Assembly (NCBI GenBank): GCA_030054235.1 | Contig: JASGCG010000118.1 | Location: forward strand, 1 to 5,909 | Length of the DNA: 5,909 bases | Origin: Bacteroidia bacterium | GTDB taxonomy: Bacteria; Planctomycetota; Phycisphaerae; Phycisphaerales; SM1A02 | Direction: 5' to 3' | Shown: in pieces, positions 1 through 5,909 of the stretch | Layout: each line of letters begins with the position of its first letter | Numbering within the stretch: position 1 is the first letter of the stretch | Notes under the pieces: model-generated | Databases searched by the model: none | Seen by the model: the letters and a program-made list of their open reading frames with translations, nothing else | What the model was told of the DNA's origin: nothing | Translations under genes and position numbers: made by a program

Positions 1-68
1 GGGGCGCCAGGTTTTTCGACGGATTCAAGATCCATCCCGGCTGCGGCGCACGCGGCGCCCGCGCAGGA
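1..68. other. Non-coding edge downstream of rplU
   Basis: This short stretch follows the rplU stop codon and runs off the window. It contains a GC-only inverted repeat, GGCGC at 45-49 and GCGCC at 55-59 with a 5-base loop, without a clear T-tract next to it, so it is at best a weak terminator candidate. On the minus strand an ATG at 35-33 opens a frame beginning MDLESVEKPGA that stays open to the edge. It does not resemble the start of ribosomal protein L27, the usual neighbour of L21, and 11 codons cannot be judged. Confidence 0.3.
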
Positions 69-383
69 TCAGGCCTTGATGTCTTCGATCCGCACGTTCA
101 GGTAGCCCTGACGGTGACCGATCTTCTTGCGATAGCCCTTGCGGCGGCTGTACTTCACCGCGATGGTCTTGTCGCCCTTTTCTTCGCCAAGCACGGTCGC
201 AACGACCGAGGCGCCCTTCACGTACGGCGCGCCAATGGTGGCCTTGCCGGCAGTGTTGACCGCGAGCACGCGGTCAAAGGTGAGTTCCTTGCCGCCCGAG
301 GCGAGTTCGCGCAGATCGATCTGCACCACATCGCCCTTGGCAACCTTGATCTGGGTTCCGCTGTCTTCAATGATCGCGTACAC
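69..383 (-). CDS. rplU: 50S ribosomal protein L21
   Basis: L21 binds 23S rRNA in the large ribosomal subunit and is required for its assembly. With a GTG start at 383 the product is 104 residues, matching the usual length of about 103. It begins VYAIIEDSGTQIKVAKGD, which aligns with the family N-terminus (MYAVIKTGGKQYKV type). The C-terminal half has the basic rRNA-binding segment KYSRRKGYRKKIGHRQGY at residues 77-94, including the typical KK-GHRQ signature. The GTG is preceded by AAGGA at 391-395 (plus coordinates) with 7 bases of spacing, a strong ribosome binding site. Upstream in-frame ATGs at 422 and 488 would add 13 or 35 residues that the family lacks, and they have poor ribosome binding sites. 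The expected partner rpmA (L27) is not visible in the 68 bases that remain downstream. The family call is very secure; the GTG start is well supported. Confidence 0.96.
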   Translation of the reverse strand: MYAIIEDSGTQIKVAKGDVVQIDLRELASGGKELTFDRVLAVNTAGKATIGAPYVKGASVVATVLGEEKGDKTIAVKYSRRKGYRKKIGHRQGYLNVRIEDIKA

Positions 384-390
384 GGTGAAA

Positions 391-395
391 TCCTT
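391..395 (-). promoter_or_regulatory. Ribosome binding site of rplU
   Basis: The minus strand reads AAGGA here, a good match to the anti-Shine-Dalgarno sequence, ending 7 bases before the GTG at 383. It is the best ribosome binding site on this side of the window and decides the start of rplU in favour of GTG over the upstream ATG at 422. Confidence 0.75.
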
Positions 396-417
396 GGTCA
401 GGAGTGGGGAATCGGCA

Positions 418-445
418 AGCATAGCGATTCCGCCGCACGGTGCAA
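418..445 (-). promoter_or_regulatory. Candidate rplU promoter (-35 TTGCAC, -10 TATGCT)
   Basis: Within the 138-bp gap between the aminotransferase stop and the rplU start, the minus strand carries TTGCAC at 445-440, a 16-base spacer and TATGCT at 423-418. The -10 matches four of six sigma-70 consensus positions and the -35 matches the TTG core. A transcript would begin near 411, giving a leader of about 28 bases that contains the AAGGA site. The -10 overlaps the upstream in-frame ATG at 422, so that ATG would not be on the transcript. This is a pattern match only. The rest of the gap (446-521) shows no gene and no convincing terminator for the aminotransferase. Confidence 0.4.
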
Positions 446-521
446 GCCCCCCGCCGGCCCTGCGCCTTGAGGCGACCACGCGACGCACGAAGCCGGCACC
501 GAGTCTGGCACGATAACCAGG

Positions 522-1700
522 TCAGCGACGACGCTGTTCGGCCCAGGCACGGAGCCGCCGCCCCGCCTCGAGCATGGTGGCCTCCTGCTTGCAGAAGGCA
601 AAGCGAAGGTAACGCCGCTCGGCATGCGAAGCGTCGTAGAACGCGGAGCACGGAATGGCCGCCACGCCGGCCTCACGCACAAGCGTGGTCGCGGCCTCGA
701 TGTCGTCGGTGAACCCCCAAGGCTCGACGCTCGCGAGCATGAAGTAGGCGCCCTCGGGCCAGAGCGGGTCGAGCCCCGCGCTCGAGAGTTCGCGGTGCAT
801 GATCGCGCGACGCGTGGTGTAGTCGCGCCGCAATTCCGCTGCGTATCCGTTGGGATCGTTCAGGGTGTCGATGGCAACGGCGGCAGCGTGCACGAACGGC
901 GTGGGCGCGCAGAAGGTCAGGAACTGGTGCGTGGCGCGCACGGCTGCAGTGAGCGGCGGTGGCGCCACGGCCCAACCCAAGCGCCAGCCAGTGACCGAGA
1001 AGGTCTTGCCCATGCTCGTCACGATCACCGTGCGCTCGCGCATGCCGGGCAGGCAGGCAATCGATCGGTGCGGCGCGGTGAAGCGGATCTCCTCGTAGAC
1101 CTCGTCGCTCATCACGACCAGGTCGTGTGCGATGGCGAGCTCGGCGACGGTGCGTAGTTCCTCGTCGGTCGCGATGCGACCGGTCGGATTGTGCGGGGAA
1201 TTCAGCAGGATCAGCTTGGTGCGCGGCGTGATGGCGCGCGCAAGCGCCTCACGCTCGATACGGAATCCCGGCGCCTGCATCGGCACGCGCACGGCCGTCG
1301 CACCGGACATCGCCACCGCCGCTGCGTAGGAGTCGTAGCACGGGTCGAGCAGGATCACCTCGTCGCCAACGCCGCACAGGCCGATGATGGTGGCGGTGAG
1401 CGCCTCGCAACAGCCAGCGCAGAGCGTGACTTCGGCCATGGGGTCCGGCGCGAAACCATGCGTCGTGCGCATGCGTTCGCTGATGCGCTCGACGGTGTGC
1501 GGCAAGCCGGCGGCGCGCGCGTACTGGCTGTGTCCGGCCGTGATGGCATCGATGGCGGCCTTCTTCACGATCTCGGGCGCATCGAAGTCGGGGAACCCCT
1601 GCCCGAGGTTGACCGCCTTGTGCTCGGTGGCGAGCCGGCTCATGGTCGTGAAGATGCTCTCGCCGAAGGCGGCGAGCCGAGGATGGATCGTGTGCGGCAT
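522..1700 (-). CDS. PLP-dependent class I/II aminotransferase (kynurenine/methionine aminotransferase-like)
   Basis: This cytoplasmic fold-type I enzyme transfers an amino group between an amino acid and a 2-oxo acid using pyridoxal phosphate. With the ATG at 1700 it is 392 residues, normal for the family. Visible landmarks are VNLGQGFPDFD at 30-40, NPTG at 171-174, SDEVYEE at 198-204 (Asp199 and Tyr202 contact the cofactor), SMGKTFSVTGWRLGW at 229-243 with the Schiff-base lysine Lys232, and RYLRFAFCK at 363-371 with Arg366 as the probable substrate-carboxylate arginine. The N-terminus and the GVAAIPCSAFY segment near 345-355 resemble the YbdL methionine aminotransferase and kynurenine/glutamine transaminase group, but the exact substrate cannot be read from sequence. 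In the phosphate-binding turn the usual GATEA appears as GCCEA (96-100). The frame stays open upstream, with ATGs at 1745 and 1841, but those extensions are low-complexity, overlap the divergent gene and have no family counterpart. A separate transcript from the right arm is likely. Confidence 0.92.
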   Translation of the reverse strand: MPHTIHPRLAAFGESIFTTMSRLATEHKAVNLGQGFPDFDAPEIVKKAAIDAITAGHSQYARAAGLPHTVERISERMRTTHGFAPDPMAEVTLCAGCCEALTATIIGLCGVGDEVILLDPCYDSYAAAVAMSGATAVRVPMQAPGFRIEREALARAITPRTKLILLNSPHNPTGRIATDEELRTVAELAIAHDLVVMSDEVYEEIRFTAPHRSIACLPGMRERTVIVTSMGKTFSVTGWRLGWAVAPPPLTAAVRATHQFLTFCAPTPFVHAAAVAIDTLNDPNGYAAELRRDYTTRRAIMHRELSSAGLDPLWPEGAYFMLASVEPWGFTDDIEAATTLVREAGVAAIPCSAFYDASHAERRYLRFAFCKQEATMLEAGRRLRAWAEQRRR

Positions 1701-1743
1701 GGTGGGGCGTGCGCGCGAGAGCGCTTTGCGCGAAGATAGCCGC
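1701..1743. promoter_or_regulatory. Divergent intergenic region between aminotransferase and pseudouridine synthase
   Basis: These 43 bases separate two outward-facing genes and should hold, or border, promoters for both. The minus strand reads GGCTATCTT across 1741-1733, including a TATCTT -10-like box at 1738-1733 that would start the aminotransferase transcript near 1726; no good -35 is seen at 16-18 bases. A small inverted repeat, GCGC-TTT-GCGC, sits at 1721-1731. On the plus strand only a weak GAAG (1732-1735) lies 8 bases before the ATG at 1744. No clear plus-strand promoter is visible, and it may lie inside the aminotransferase coding sequence. Confidence 0.35.
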
Positions 1744-2514
1744 ATGCCACCGCCCCCGGTCGCCAACCCAGCCCTCGACGTGCCGTTGCTCATGCAGGAT
1801 GAGCACGTCTGTGTGGCGGCGAAGCCGGCGGGCATGCCCACGCAGCCGGGCGTGGGTCATCAACGCGACACGCTCATGAACGCGCTCTTTGCCCAGGATG
1901 GGCGCGCGCTCGAGCGGCTTGGGCACGACCGCGACTGGGGCCTGCTGCATCGGCTCGATCGCGAAACGAGCGGGTGCGTGATCGTGGCGCGCACGGCTGC
2001 GGCGTATGACGGGATCCGACGGCAGTTCGAGCGACGCACCATCGACAAGATCTATCTGGCCATCGTGCAGGGGCGACTGCCGCGCAAGGAAGGCACCTGC
2101 CGGCAGCCACTGGCCGAAACGATGCGCGGCGGCACGAAGGTCAGCGTGATCGCGACGGCCGGCGAGCCGGCGATCACCCATTGGACGACGATCGCTGCCA
2201 AGGGCGAGCACGCCGTCCTGTCGATCTCGATCGAGACTGGTCGACTGCACCAGATCCGTGCGCATCTCGCGTGGCTCGGTGCGCCGGTGCTCGGGGACCG
2301 TGTGTATCGAAGCCTGCTGCCGCCCAACACGAGTGCCCTTCGCGACAAGGCCGTCACGCTCTTCCTGCATGCGCACTCGATCGCGTTCGATCACCCGGGG
2401 ACGGGCGAGCGCGTGACGGTGACGATGCCCGTGCCGGAGCGATTCAAGCTGCGCGCCGACGAAGCCGTGGGATCGACGTGGATCGAGCGAACCACCGTCG
2501 CACCGCGACCCTAG
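1744..2514 (+). CDS. RluA-family RNA pseudouridine synthase, no S4 domain
   Basis: The enzyme isomerises specific uridines in rRNA or tRNA to pseudouridine in the cytoplasm. The product is 256 residues. The RluA catalytic motif HRLDRETSG is at 69-77, with Asp72 the nucleophile. KPAGMPTQPG at 27-36 matches the family N-terminal motif, KIYLAIVQG at 102-110 carries the conserved tyrosine, GRLHQIRAHLAWLGAPVLGD at 166-185 is the substrate-binding motif, and LHAHSIAFDHP at 208-218 is the C-terminal family motif. There is no room for an N-terminal S4 RNA-binding domain, so it resembles the short RluA/TruC-like members rather than RluC/RluD. The ATG at 1744 is chosen because the domain begins at about residue 11 (LDVPLLMQDEHVCV); the next ATG at 1792 would cut into it. 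The target uridine cannot be assigned. It is divergent from the aminotransferase and lies 9 bp before the hydrolase gene. Confidence 0.93.
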   Translation: MPPPPVANPALDVPLLMQDEHVCVAAKPAGMPTQPGVGHQRDTLMNALFAQDGRALERLGHDRDWGLLHRLDRETSGCVIVARTAAAYDGIRRQFERRTIDKIYLAIVQGRLPRKEGTCRQPLAETMRGGTKVSVIATAGEPAITHWTTIAAKGEHAVLSISIETGRLHQIRAHLAWLGAPVLGDRVYRSLLPPNTSALRDKAVTLFLHAHSIAFDHPGTGERVTVTMPVPERFKLRADEAVGSTWIERTTVAPRP

Positions 2515-2516
2515 GA
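2513..2516 (+). promoter_or_regulatory. Ribosome binding site overlapping a stop codon
   Basis: AGGA begins in the last two bases of the TAG stop (2512-2514) of the pseudouridine synthase and lies 7 bases before the hydrolase ATG at 2524. The overlap of stop codon and binding site suggests translational coupling of the two genes. Confidence 0.6.
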
Positions 2517-2523
2517 TCAGTTC

Positions 2524-3480
2524 ATGCGACGCAAGATCCTGCTCGCGGTCCTTGCACCGATCGTGGCCCTCATCGTGGGGATCGTGGCGCTCTGGAATTG
2601 GCCAGCGGGATTCGAGTGGACCGTGCGGCGGCTTGGCGGCCTGGCGTTCGGTCTGTCCACGAGTTCGATCGTCGTGGGCGACCAATCGTGGCCGCTGATG
2701 GAACGGGCTGCCGATGGCAGCGCGCCGAACCTTCCCCCGCTGCTGCTCCTGCACGGCTTCGGCACCAGCAAGGAGGCGATGACGCTCGTGGCGGCGATGC
2801 GCCCGGAGCAGCGTGTGATCGCGCCGGACCTGCCTGGATTCGGCGACCATCCCTTGCCGGACGGCGTGACGCCCGATGCGGCGTGGTATGTGGAGCAGGT
2901 CGATCTGCTCCGCGCGGCGATGGGCATTGAGCGGATGGATCTTGGTGGAACGAGCATGGGCGGTGCGCTGGCCACGGCCTATGCGATCGCGCATCCTGAT
3001 CGTGTGGAGCGGCTCGTACTGCTCGCACCCGCAGGCGTGAACCCTCCGGTGCGCAACGACTTCATGAAGCTCGCCGACACGGGCGCGAACCCGCTCGACA
3101 TCCAATCGAGGGATGATCTGGTGCGGATCATGGGGCTGGTGTTCAAGCGGCCACCGCCGGTGCCCGAACCCTTGATCGAAGCGATGGTCGAGCGCGCGCA
3201 GCGCTTGCGCCCCTCAACGCTTCGGATCGTGGCGGCGCTTCGGCCGTTCCTTGAGGGTGGCTTGGATGGCCAGCTCGGCGGTGTGCTCGCACCCACACTC
3301 GTGCTCTACGGGGACGAAGACCGCGTGACCGACCCGAGCATGGCGCGCATCTTCGGCGATGGCATCCGCCTGAGCACGGTGGTGCTTGTTCCCGATGCAG
3401 GGCATGTCCCGTTCTCAGACGCGCCCGAGGCCGTCCGAAACGCGATGCAATCGTTCCTGGATGCGCCGCGCGAGCGGTAA
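2524..3480 (+). CDS. Membrane-anchored or secreted alpha/beta hydrolase (lipase/esterase-like)
   Basis: This is a 318-residue alpha/beta-fold hydrolase with an N-terminal export or anchor segment: MRRK followed by a hydrophobic run at about 5-24 with no clear signal-peptidase site or lipobox. The core shows LLLLHGFG at 73-80 (oxyanion-hole HG motif), DLPGFGDHP at 102-110, the nucleophile elbow GTSMG at 142-146 with Ser144, LYGDEDRV at 261-268 with Asp266 as the likely acid, and DAGHVPF at 291-297 with His294. The complete triad and the HGFG...DLPGFGD pattern resemble Moraxella-lipase-type and related carboxylester hydrolases, so an ester or lipid substrate is likely, but the substrate is not determined. 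It follows the pseudouridine synthase by 9 bp with AGGA at 2513-2516, and precedes the cytochrome-like gene by 17 bp on the same strand. Confidence 0.88.
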   Translation: MRRKILLAVLAPIVALIVGIVALWNWPAGFEWTVRRLGGLAFGLSTSSIVVGDQSWPLMERAADGSAPNLPPLLLLHGFGTSKEAMTLVAAMRPEQRVIAPDLPGFGDHPLPDGVTPDAAWYVEQVDLLRAAMGIERMDLGGTSMGGALATAYAIAHPDRVERLVLLAPAGVNPPVRNDFMKLADTGANPLDIQSRDDLVRIMGLVFKRPPPVPEPLIEAMVERAQRLRPSTLRIVAALRPFLEGGLDGQLGGVLAPTLVLYGDEDRVTDPSMARIFGDGIRLSTVVLVPDAGHVPFSDAPEAVRNAMQSFLDAPRER

Positions 3481-3497
3481 GCCAGAAGCAAGGCTCG

Positions 3498-5672
3498 ATG
3501 CTCGGGCTAGCGGGCTACCATCCATCCGTGCTGGCTTCGCTCGCCATGGTCCTGTGCTGCGCTGGTGCGGATGGGCCGATCCCCGTGGCCGAGCAAGCCC
3601 GCCGGCTCATCGCCGAGCGTTGCCTGAAGTGCCACGGCGGCGTGCGCGAACGTGGGAAACTGAACCTGCACGGAACCGCCCGCGCCAGTCGACCCGCAGC
3701 GAGCGGTCGGCGCGCGGTCGTACCCGGCGATCCTGCATCAAGCGAGCTGCTGCGGCGCATCGCTGCGAGCGATCCGGACGAACGCATGCCGCCGGATGGA
3801 CCGGCGCTGACCGAAGCAGAGCGCGAGTTGCTTCACGCCTGGATCGCTGCAGGCGCACCAGAATCGCCGCATTGGTCCTTCGTGGCTCCCGCGGTGCCGG
3901 CTCGCCCCATCGAAGCGCAGGACCCGTGGTGCCGACAGCCGATTGACGGGTTCATCCTGCAAGGGCTGCACGAGGCCGGGCTCGAGCCATCGCGAGAAGC
4001 CGACCGGGCGACGCTCGTGCGCCGAGCATCGCTCGACCTGATCGGGCTGCCGCCGACCGAAGCCGAGCTCTCGGCGTTCCTGGCTGATGAGGCACCCGAT
4101 GCCTTCGAGCGCGTCGTGGATCGGCTGCTCGCGAGCCCGCACTATGGCGAACGCTGGGCGGCGCCGTGGCTCGACATCGCTCGATACGCCGATACGCAGG
4201 GCTATGAGAAGGACGGCCACCGCACGATCTGGGCCTGGCGGGACTGGGTCATCGAGGCCCTGAACGCGAACATGCCGTTCGATCGCTTCACGCGGGAGCA
4301 ACTCGCGGGCGACCTGCTGCCTGATGCCAGCGAGCGCACGCGCGTTGCCACGGCATTCCATCGCAACACGCTCAACAACACCGAGGGCGGCACCGACAAC
4401 GAGGAGTTCCGCATGGCCGCGGTGATGGATCGCGTGGCCACGACCTGGAATACCTGGATGGGGCTGTCGATGCAGTGCGTGCAGTGCCACGCGCACCCGT
4501 ACGACGATCTCAGCCACGCCGACTACTACCGGTTCATGGACTTCCTGAACCAGCAAGCCGATGCCGACACCGACGACGAGGCGCCCACCATGGCCGTCAC
4601 CACCGCGCACGGCGCGACGCAGGTGCCCGTTCTTCAGGAGCTGCCGGTCGATCGACGCCGCACCACGCATCGCCTCGACCGCGGGGCGCTGACCTCGCCC
4701 GCTGAAGTCGTGCACGCGGGCACGCCCGCATCGCTGCACGCCTTCGAAGGCGCGTGGCCGCGCGATCGTCGCGGCATGGTCGATTGGCTCGTGGCGCCTT
4801 CGAACCCGCTGACCGCGCGCGTGATCGTGAACCGTGCATGGGAGTCGGTCTTCGGCACGGGGCTCGTGGCCACCAGCGACGATTTCGGCGTGATGGGCGA
4901 TGCGCCGAGCCATCCCGAGCTCCTCGATGACCTGGCCATCAGGTTCCGCGATGGTGGCTGGGATCTGAAGCGCTTGCTGCGCGAACTTGTCCTCAGCAGC
5001 ACGTATCGACAGTCGGCGGTCCGGGCCGGAGTCGGCATCGAGCGCGATCCATCCAACCGGCTGCTCTGGCATGCCCCGCGGCGAAGGCTCGATGCCGAGG
5101 CGATTCGCGACAGTGCACTGCTCGTGTCGGGCTTGCTCTCGCGCACCATGGGTGGGCCGCCAGTGATGCCGCCGCAGCCCGATGGGATCTGGAACGTCGT
5201 CTACAACGGCTCGCAGTGGACGACGAGCGAGGGCGACAACCGTTACCGGCGCGCGATCTACACGTTCTGGCGCCGGTCGGCGCCATACCCCAGCCTGATG
5301 ACGCTCGACGCCGTCGATCGTGCCACGTGCACCGTGCGACGCGTGCGCACGAACACGCCGCTGGCGGCCTTGGTCACGCTGAACGACCCGGCGTTCGTCG
5401 AGTGTGCGGTCGCGCTCGCCCGCTCGGTCGATGCGCTCGAACCGATCGTGGCAATCGACGCGATGTGGCATCGTGCGCTGCTGCGCGCGCCCGTCGAAGC
5501 CGAACGCGCCGTGCTCCACTCGCTCTACGAGGCCGAGCGCACGCGATACGACGCCGCGCCCGCGGATGCGTCGGCGGTCGCTGGCGACGGTGATCAGGCG
5601 ATCCGGCGTGCTGCCTTGGTCAGCGTTGCCAGCGCGATCCTGAACACCGATGAGTTTCTGAGCAGACCATGA
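3498..5672 (+). CDS. PSCyt1/DUF1549/DUF1553 c-type cytochrome-like protein
   Basis: This 724-residue protein belongs to the large planctomycete family that joins a cytochrome-c-like domain to DUF1549 and DUF1553; its biochemical role is not established. A hydrophobic leader at about 11-24 (possible cut after AGA, residue 24) predicts export. The PSCyt1 domain (about 32-123) has the heme motif CLKCH at 42-46 and a possible axial methionine in RMPPDG at 96-101. DUF1549 spans about 148-352 and ends in a second heme-type motif, CVQCHAH at 327-333, which is conserved as CxxCHxH in this family. DUF1553 spans about 425-690, with the start block RVIVNRAWESVFGTGL at 441-456. The linker between the two DUFs is only about 70 residues and has no extra sugar-binding or Ig-like module, so the protein is shorter than many relatives. 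The ATG at 3498 has AAGG at 3490-3493 with a tight 4-base gap; a GTG at 3528 is an alternative start. Its stop overlaps the start of the DUF1501 gene, so the pair is probably cotranslated. Confidence 0.93.
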   Translation: MLGLAGYHPSVLASLAMVLCCAGADGPIPVAEQARRLIAERCLKCHGGVRERGKLNLHGTARASRPAASGRRAVVPGDPASSELLRRIAASDPDERMPPDGPALTEAERELLHAWIAAGAPESPHWSFVAPAVPARPIEAQDPWCRQPIDGFILQGLHEAGLEPSREADRATLVRRASLDLIGLPPTEAELSAFLADEAPDAFERVVDRLLASPHYGERWAAPWLDIARYADTQGYEKDGHRTIWAWRDWVIEALNANMPFDRFTREQLAGDLLPDASERTRVATAFHRNTLNNTEGGTDNEEFRMAAVMDRVATTWNTWMGLSMQCVQCHAHPYDDLSHADYYRFMDFLNQQADADTDDEAPTMAVTTAHGATQVPVLQELPVDRRRTTHRLDRGALTSPAEVVHAGTPASLHAFEGAWPRDRRGMVDWLVAPSNPLTARVIVNRAWESVFGTGLVATSDDFGVMGDAPSHPELLDDLAIRFRDGGWDLKRLLRELVLSSTYRQSAVRAGVGIERDPSNRLLWHAPRRRLDAEAIRDSALLVSGLLSRTMGGPPVMPPQPDGIWNVVYNGSQWTTSEGDNRYRRAIYTFWRRSAPYPSLMTLDAVDRATCTVRRVRTNTPLAALVTLNDPAFVECAVALARSVDALEPIVAIDAMWHRALLRAPVEAERAVLHSLYEAERTRYDAAPADASAVAGDGDQAIRRAALVSVASAILNTDEFLSRP
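3516..3521 (+). promoter_or_regulatory. -10-like box TACCAT at the start of the cytochrome gene
   Basis: GGGCTACCAT at 3512-3521 contains a TAnnnT box. It lies inside the annotated coding sequence, 6 bases before an in-frame GTG at 3528. If used, transcription would begin at about the GTG, giving a leaderless or nearly leaderless mRNA for the cytochrome/DUF1501 pair. No good -35 hexamer is seen 16-18 bases upstream, so support is weak. Confidence 0.25.
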
Positions 5673-5909
5673 TGCGCCACGACCTGCCGAACCTACATGC
5701 CATCACCCGGCGCCAGTTCCTGGGCGCGGGAAGCCTTGGGCTTGGTGCACTGGCCCTGGGCGAACTTGGCGTGGCGGCGCCGCTGATGGATGGCGCAATC
5801 GATCCAGCGGCTGCGCGCAGCCCTCACTTTGCCGGTCGCGCCAAGTCCGTCATCTACGTACATCTCGCCGGCAGTCCATCGCAGCTGGAGCTCTATGACC
5901 ACAAGCCCG
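5669..5909 (+). CDS. DUF1501 protein with Tat signal, 5' part only
   Basis: Only the first 80 codons are present; the gene continues past the right edge. It starts at ATG 5669 (a second in-frame ATG follows at 5672), and ATGA at 5669-5672 overlaps the stop of the cytochrome gene. Residues 13-18 are TRRQFL, a twin-arginine motif, followed by a glycine/alanine/leucine-rich hydrophobic stretch to about 37, predicting folded export by the Tat system. Residues 57-80 (AKSVIYVHLAGSPSQLELYD and on) match the conserved opening of DUF1501, a family usually of about 400-480 residues and placed, as I recall, in the alkaline-phosphatase/sulfatase superfamily. DUF1501 genes regularly follow PSCyt/DUF1553 genes in planctomycetes, which supports a joint function at the periplasm or cell surface; the substrate is unknown. 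Upstream Shine-Dalgarno sequence is weak, consistent with translational coupling. Confidence 0.93.
   Translation, partial: MMRHDLPNLHAITRRQFLGAGSLGLGALALGELGVAAPLMDGAIDPAAARSPHFAGRAKSVIYVHLAGSPSQLELYDHKP

Noticed and set aside
45..59. GC-rich hairpin as a rho-independent terminator for rplU
   Set aside because: The stem is only 5 bp and no U-tract follows directly, and such short GC repeats are common at this base composition.
1384..1743. N-terminal extension of the pseudouridine synthase to ATG 1384
   Set aside because: The added 120 residues are the antisense of the aminotransferase and show no S4 or other RNA-binding domain.
1701..1841. N-terminal extension of the aminotransferase to ATG 1745 or 1841
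   Set aside because: The extra residues have no family counterpart, and overlap the start of the well-supported divergent pseudouridine synthase; the ATG at 1700 gives a normal-length enzyme.
1249..3105. Long minus-strand open frame of 618 codons opposite the pseudouridine synthase, hydrolase and part of the aminotransferase
   Set aside because: It is arginine/histidine-rich with no recognisable domain and runs across three well-supported genes in another frame or strand. High GC leaves few stop codons in shadow frames.
3738..5519. Minus-strand open frame of 593 codons opposite the cytochrome gene
   Set aside because: Composition is typical of an antisense shadow (Arg, His, Gly-rich), there is no family motif, and the plus strand here is a clear three-domain protein.
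1..5909. Mobile element, CRISPR array, tRNA or prophage
   Set aside because: No transposase or integrase, no regularly spaced repeats, no tRNA-like cloverleaf and no phage genes were recognised; gene content and base composition look uniform and chromosomal.

Overview
The window reads as chromosomal DNA from a high-GC planctomycete, most likely of the Phycisphaerae type. The main evidence is the pair at the right end: a PSCyt1/DUF1549/DUF1553 diheme-type protein whose stop codon overlaps the start of a DUF1501 protein with a twin-arginine signal. This pairing is a hallmark of Planctomycetota and also occurs in some Verrucomicrobiota and Lentisphaerota. The class-level guess is an inference from base composition and gene style, not from a marker tree.

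Layout. Left arm, minus strand: ribosomal protein L21 (rplU, 69-383) lies downstream of a fold-type I PLP aminotransferase of the kynurenine/methionine aminotransferase-like group (522-1700). The 138-bp gap between them holds a plausible rplU promoter and a clear ribosome binding site, which move the rplU start to a GTG. Only 43 bp separate the aminotransferase start from the divergent right arm. Right arm, plus strand: an RluA-family pseudouridine synthase (1744-2514), a membrane-anchored or secreted alpha/beta hydrolase (2524-3480), the PSCyt/DUF1549/DUF1553 protein (3498-5672) and the 5' end of a DUF1501 gene (5669 to the window edge). Gaps in this arm are 9 bp, 17 bp and a 4-base ATGA overlap, so it could be one transcript, although a -10-like box just inside the third gene may give the cytochrome/DUF1501 pair its own promoter.

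How they work together. rplU and the pseudouridine synthase belong to ribosome assembly or RNA modification, the aminotransferase to amino-acid metabolism, and the hydrolase is a probable lipase/esterase-like enzyme with an N-terminal membrane segment. The last two genes form the one clear functional unit: a predicted exported c-type cytochrome-like protein and a Tat-exported partner of unknown substrate. No mobile element, tRNA, rRNA, CRISPR array or phage gene is visible. I see no strong evidence for a new system; the points most worth checking are translation and transcription starts, a double-cysteine variant in the aminotransferase cofactor site, and the compact cytochrome/DUF1501 pair.
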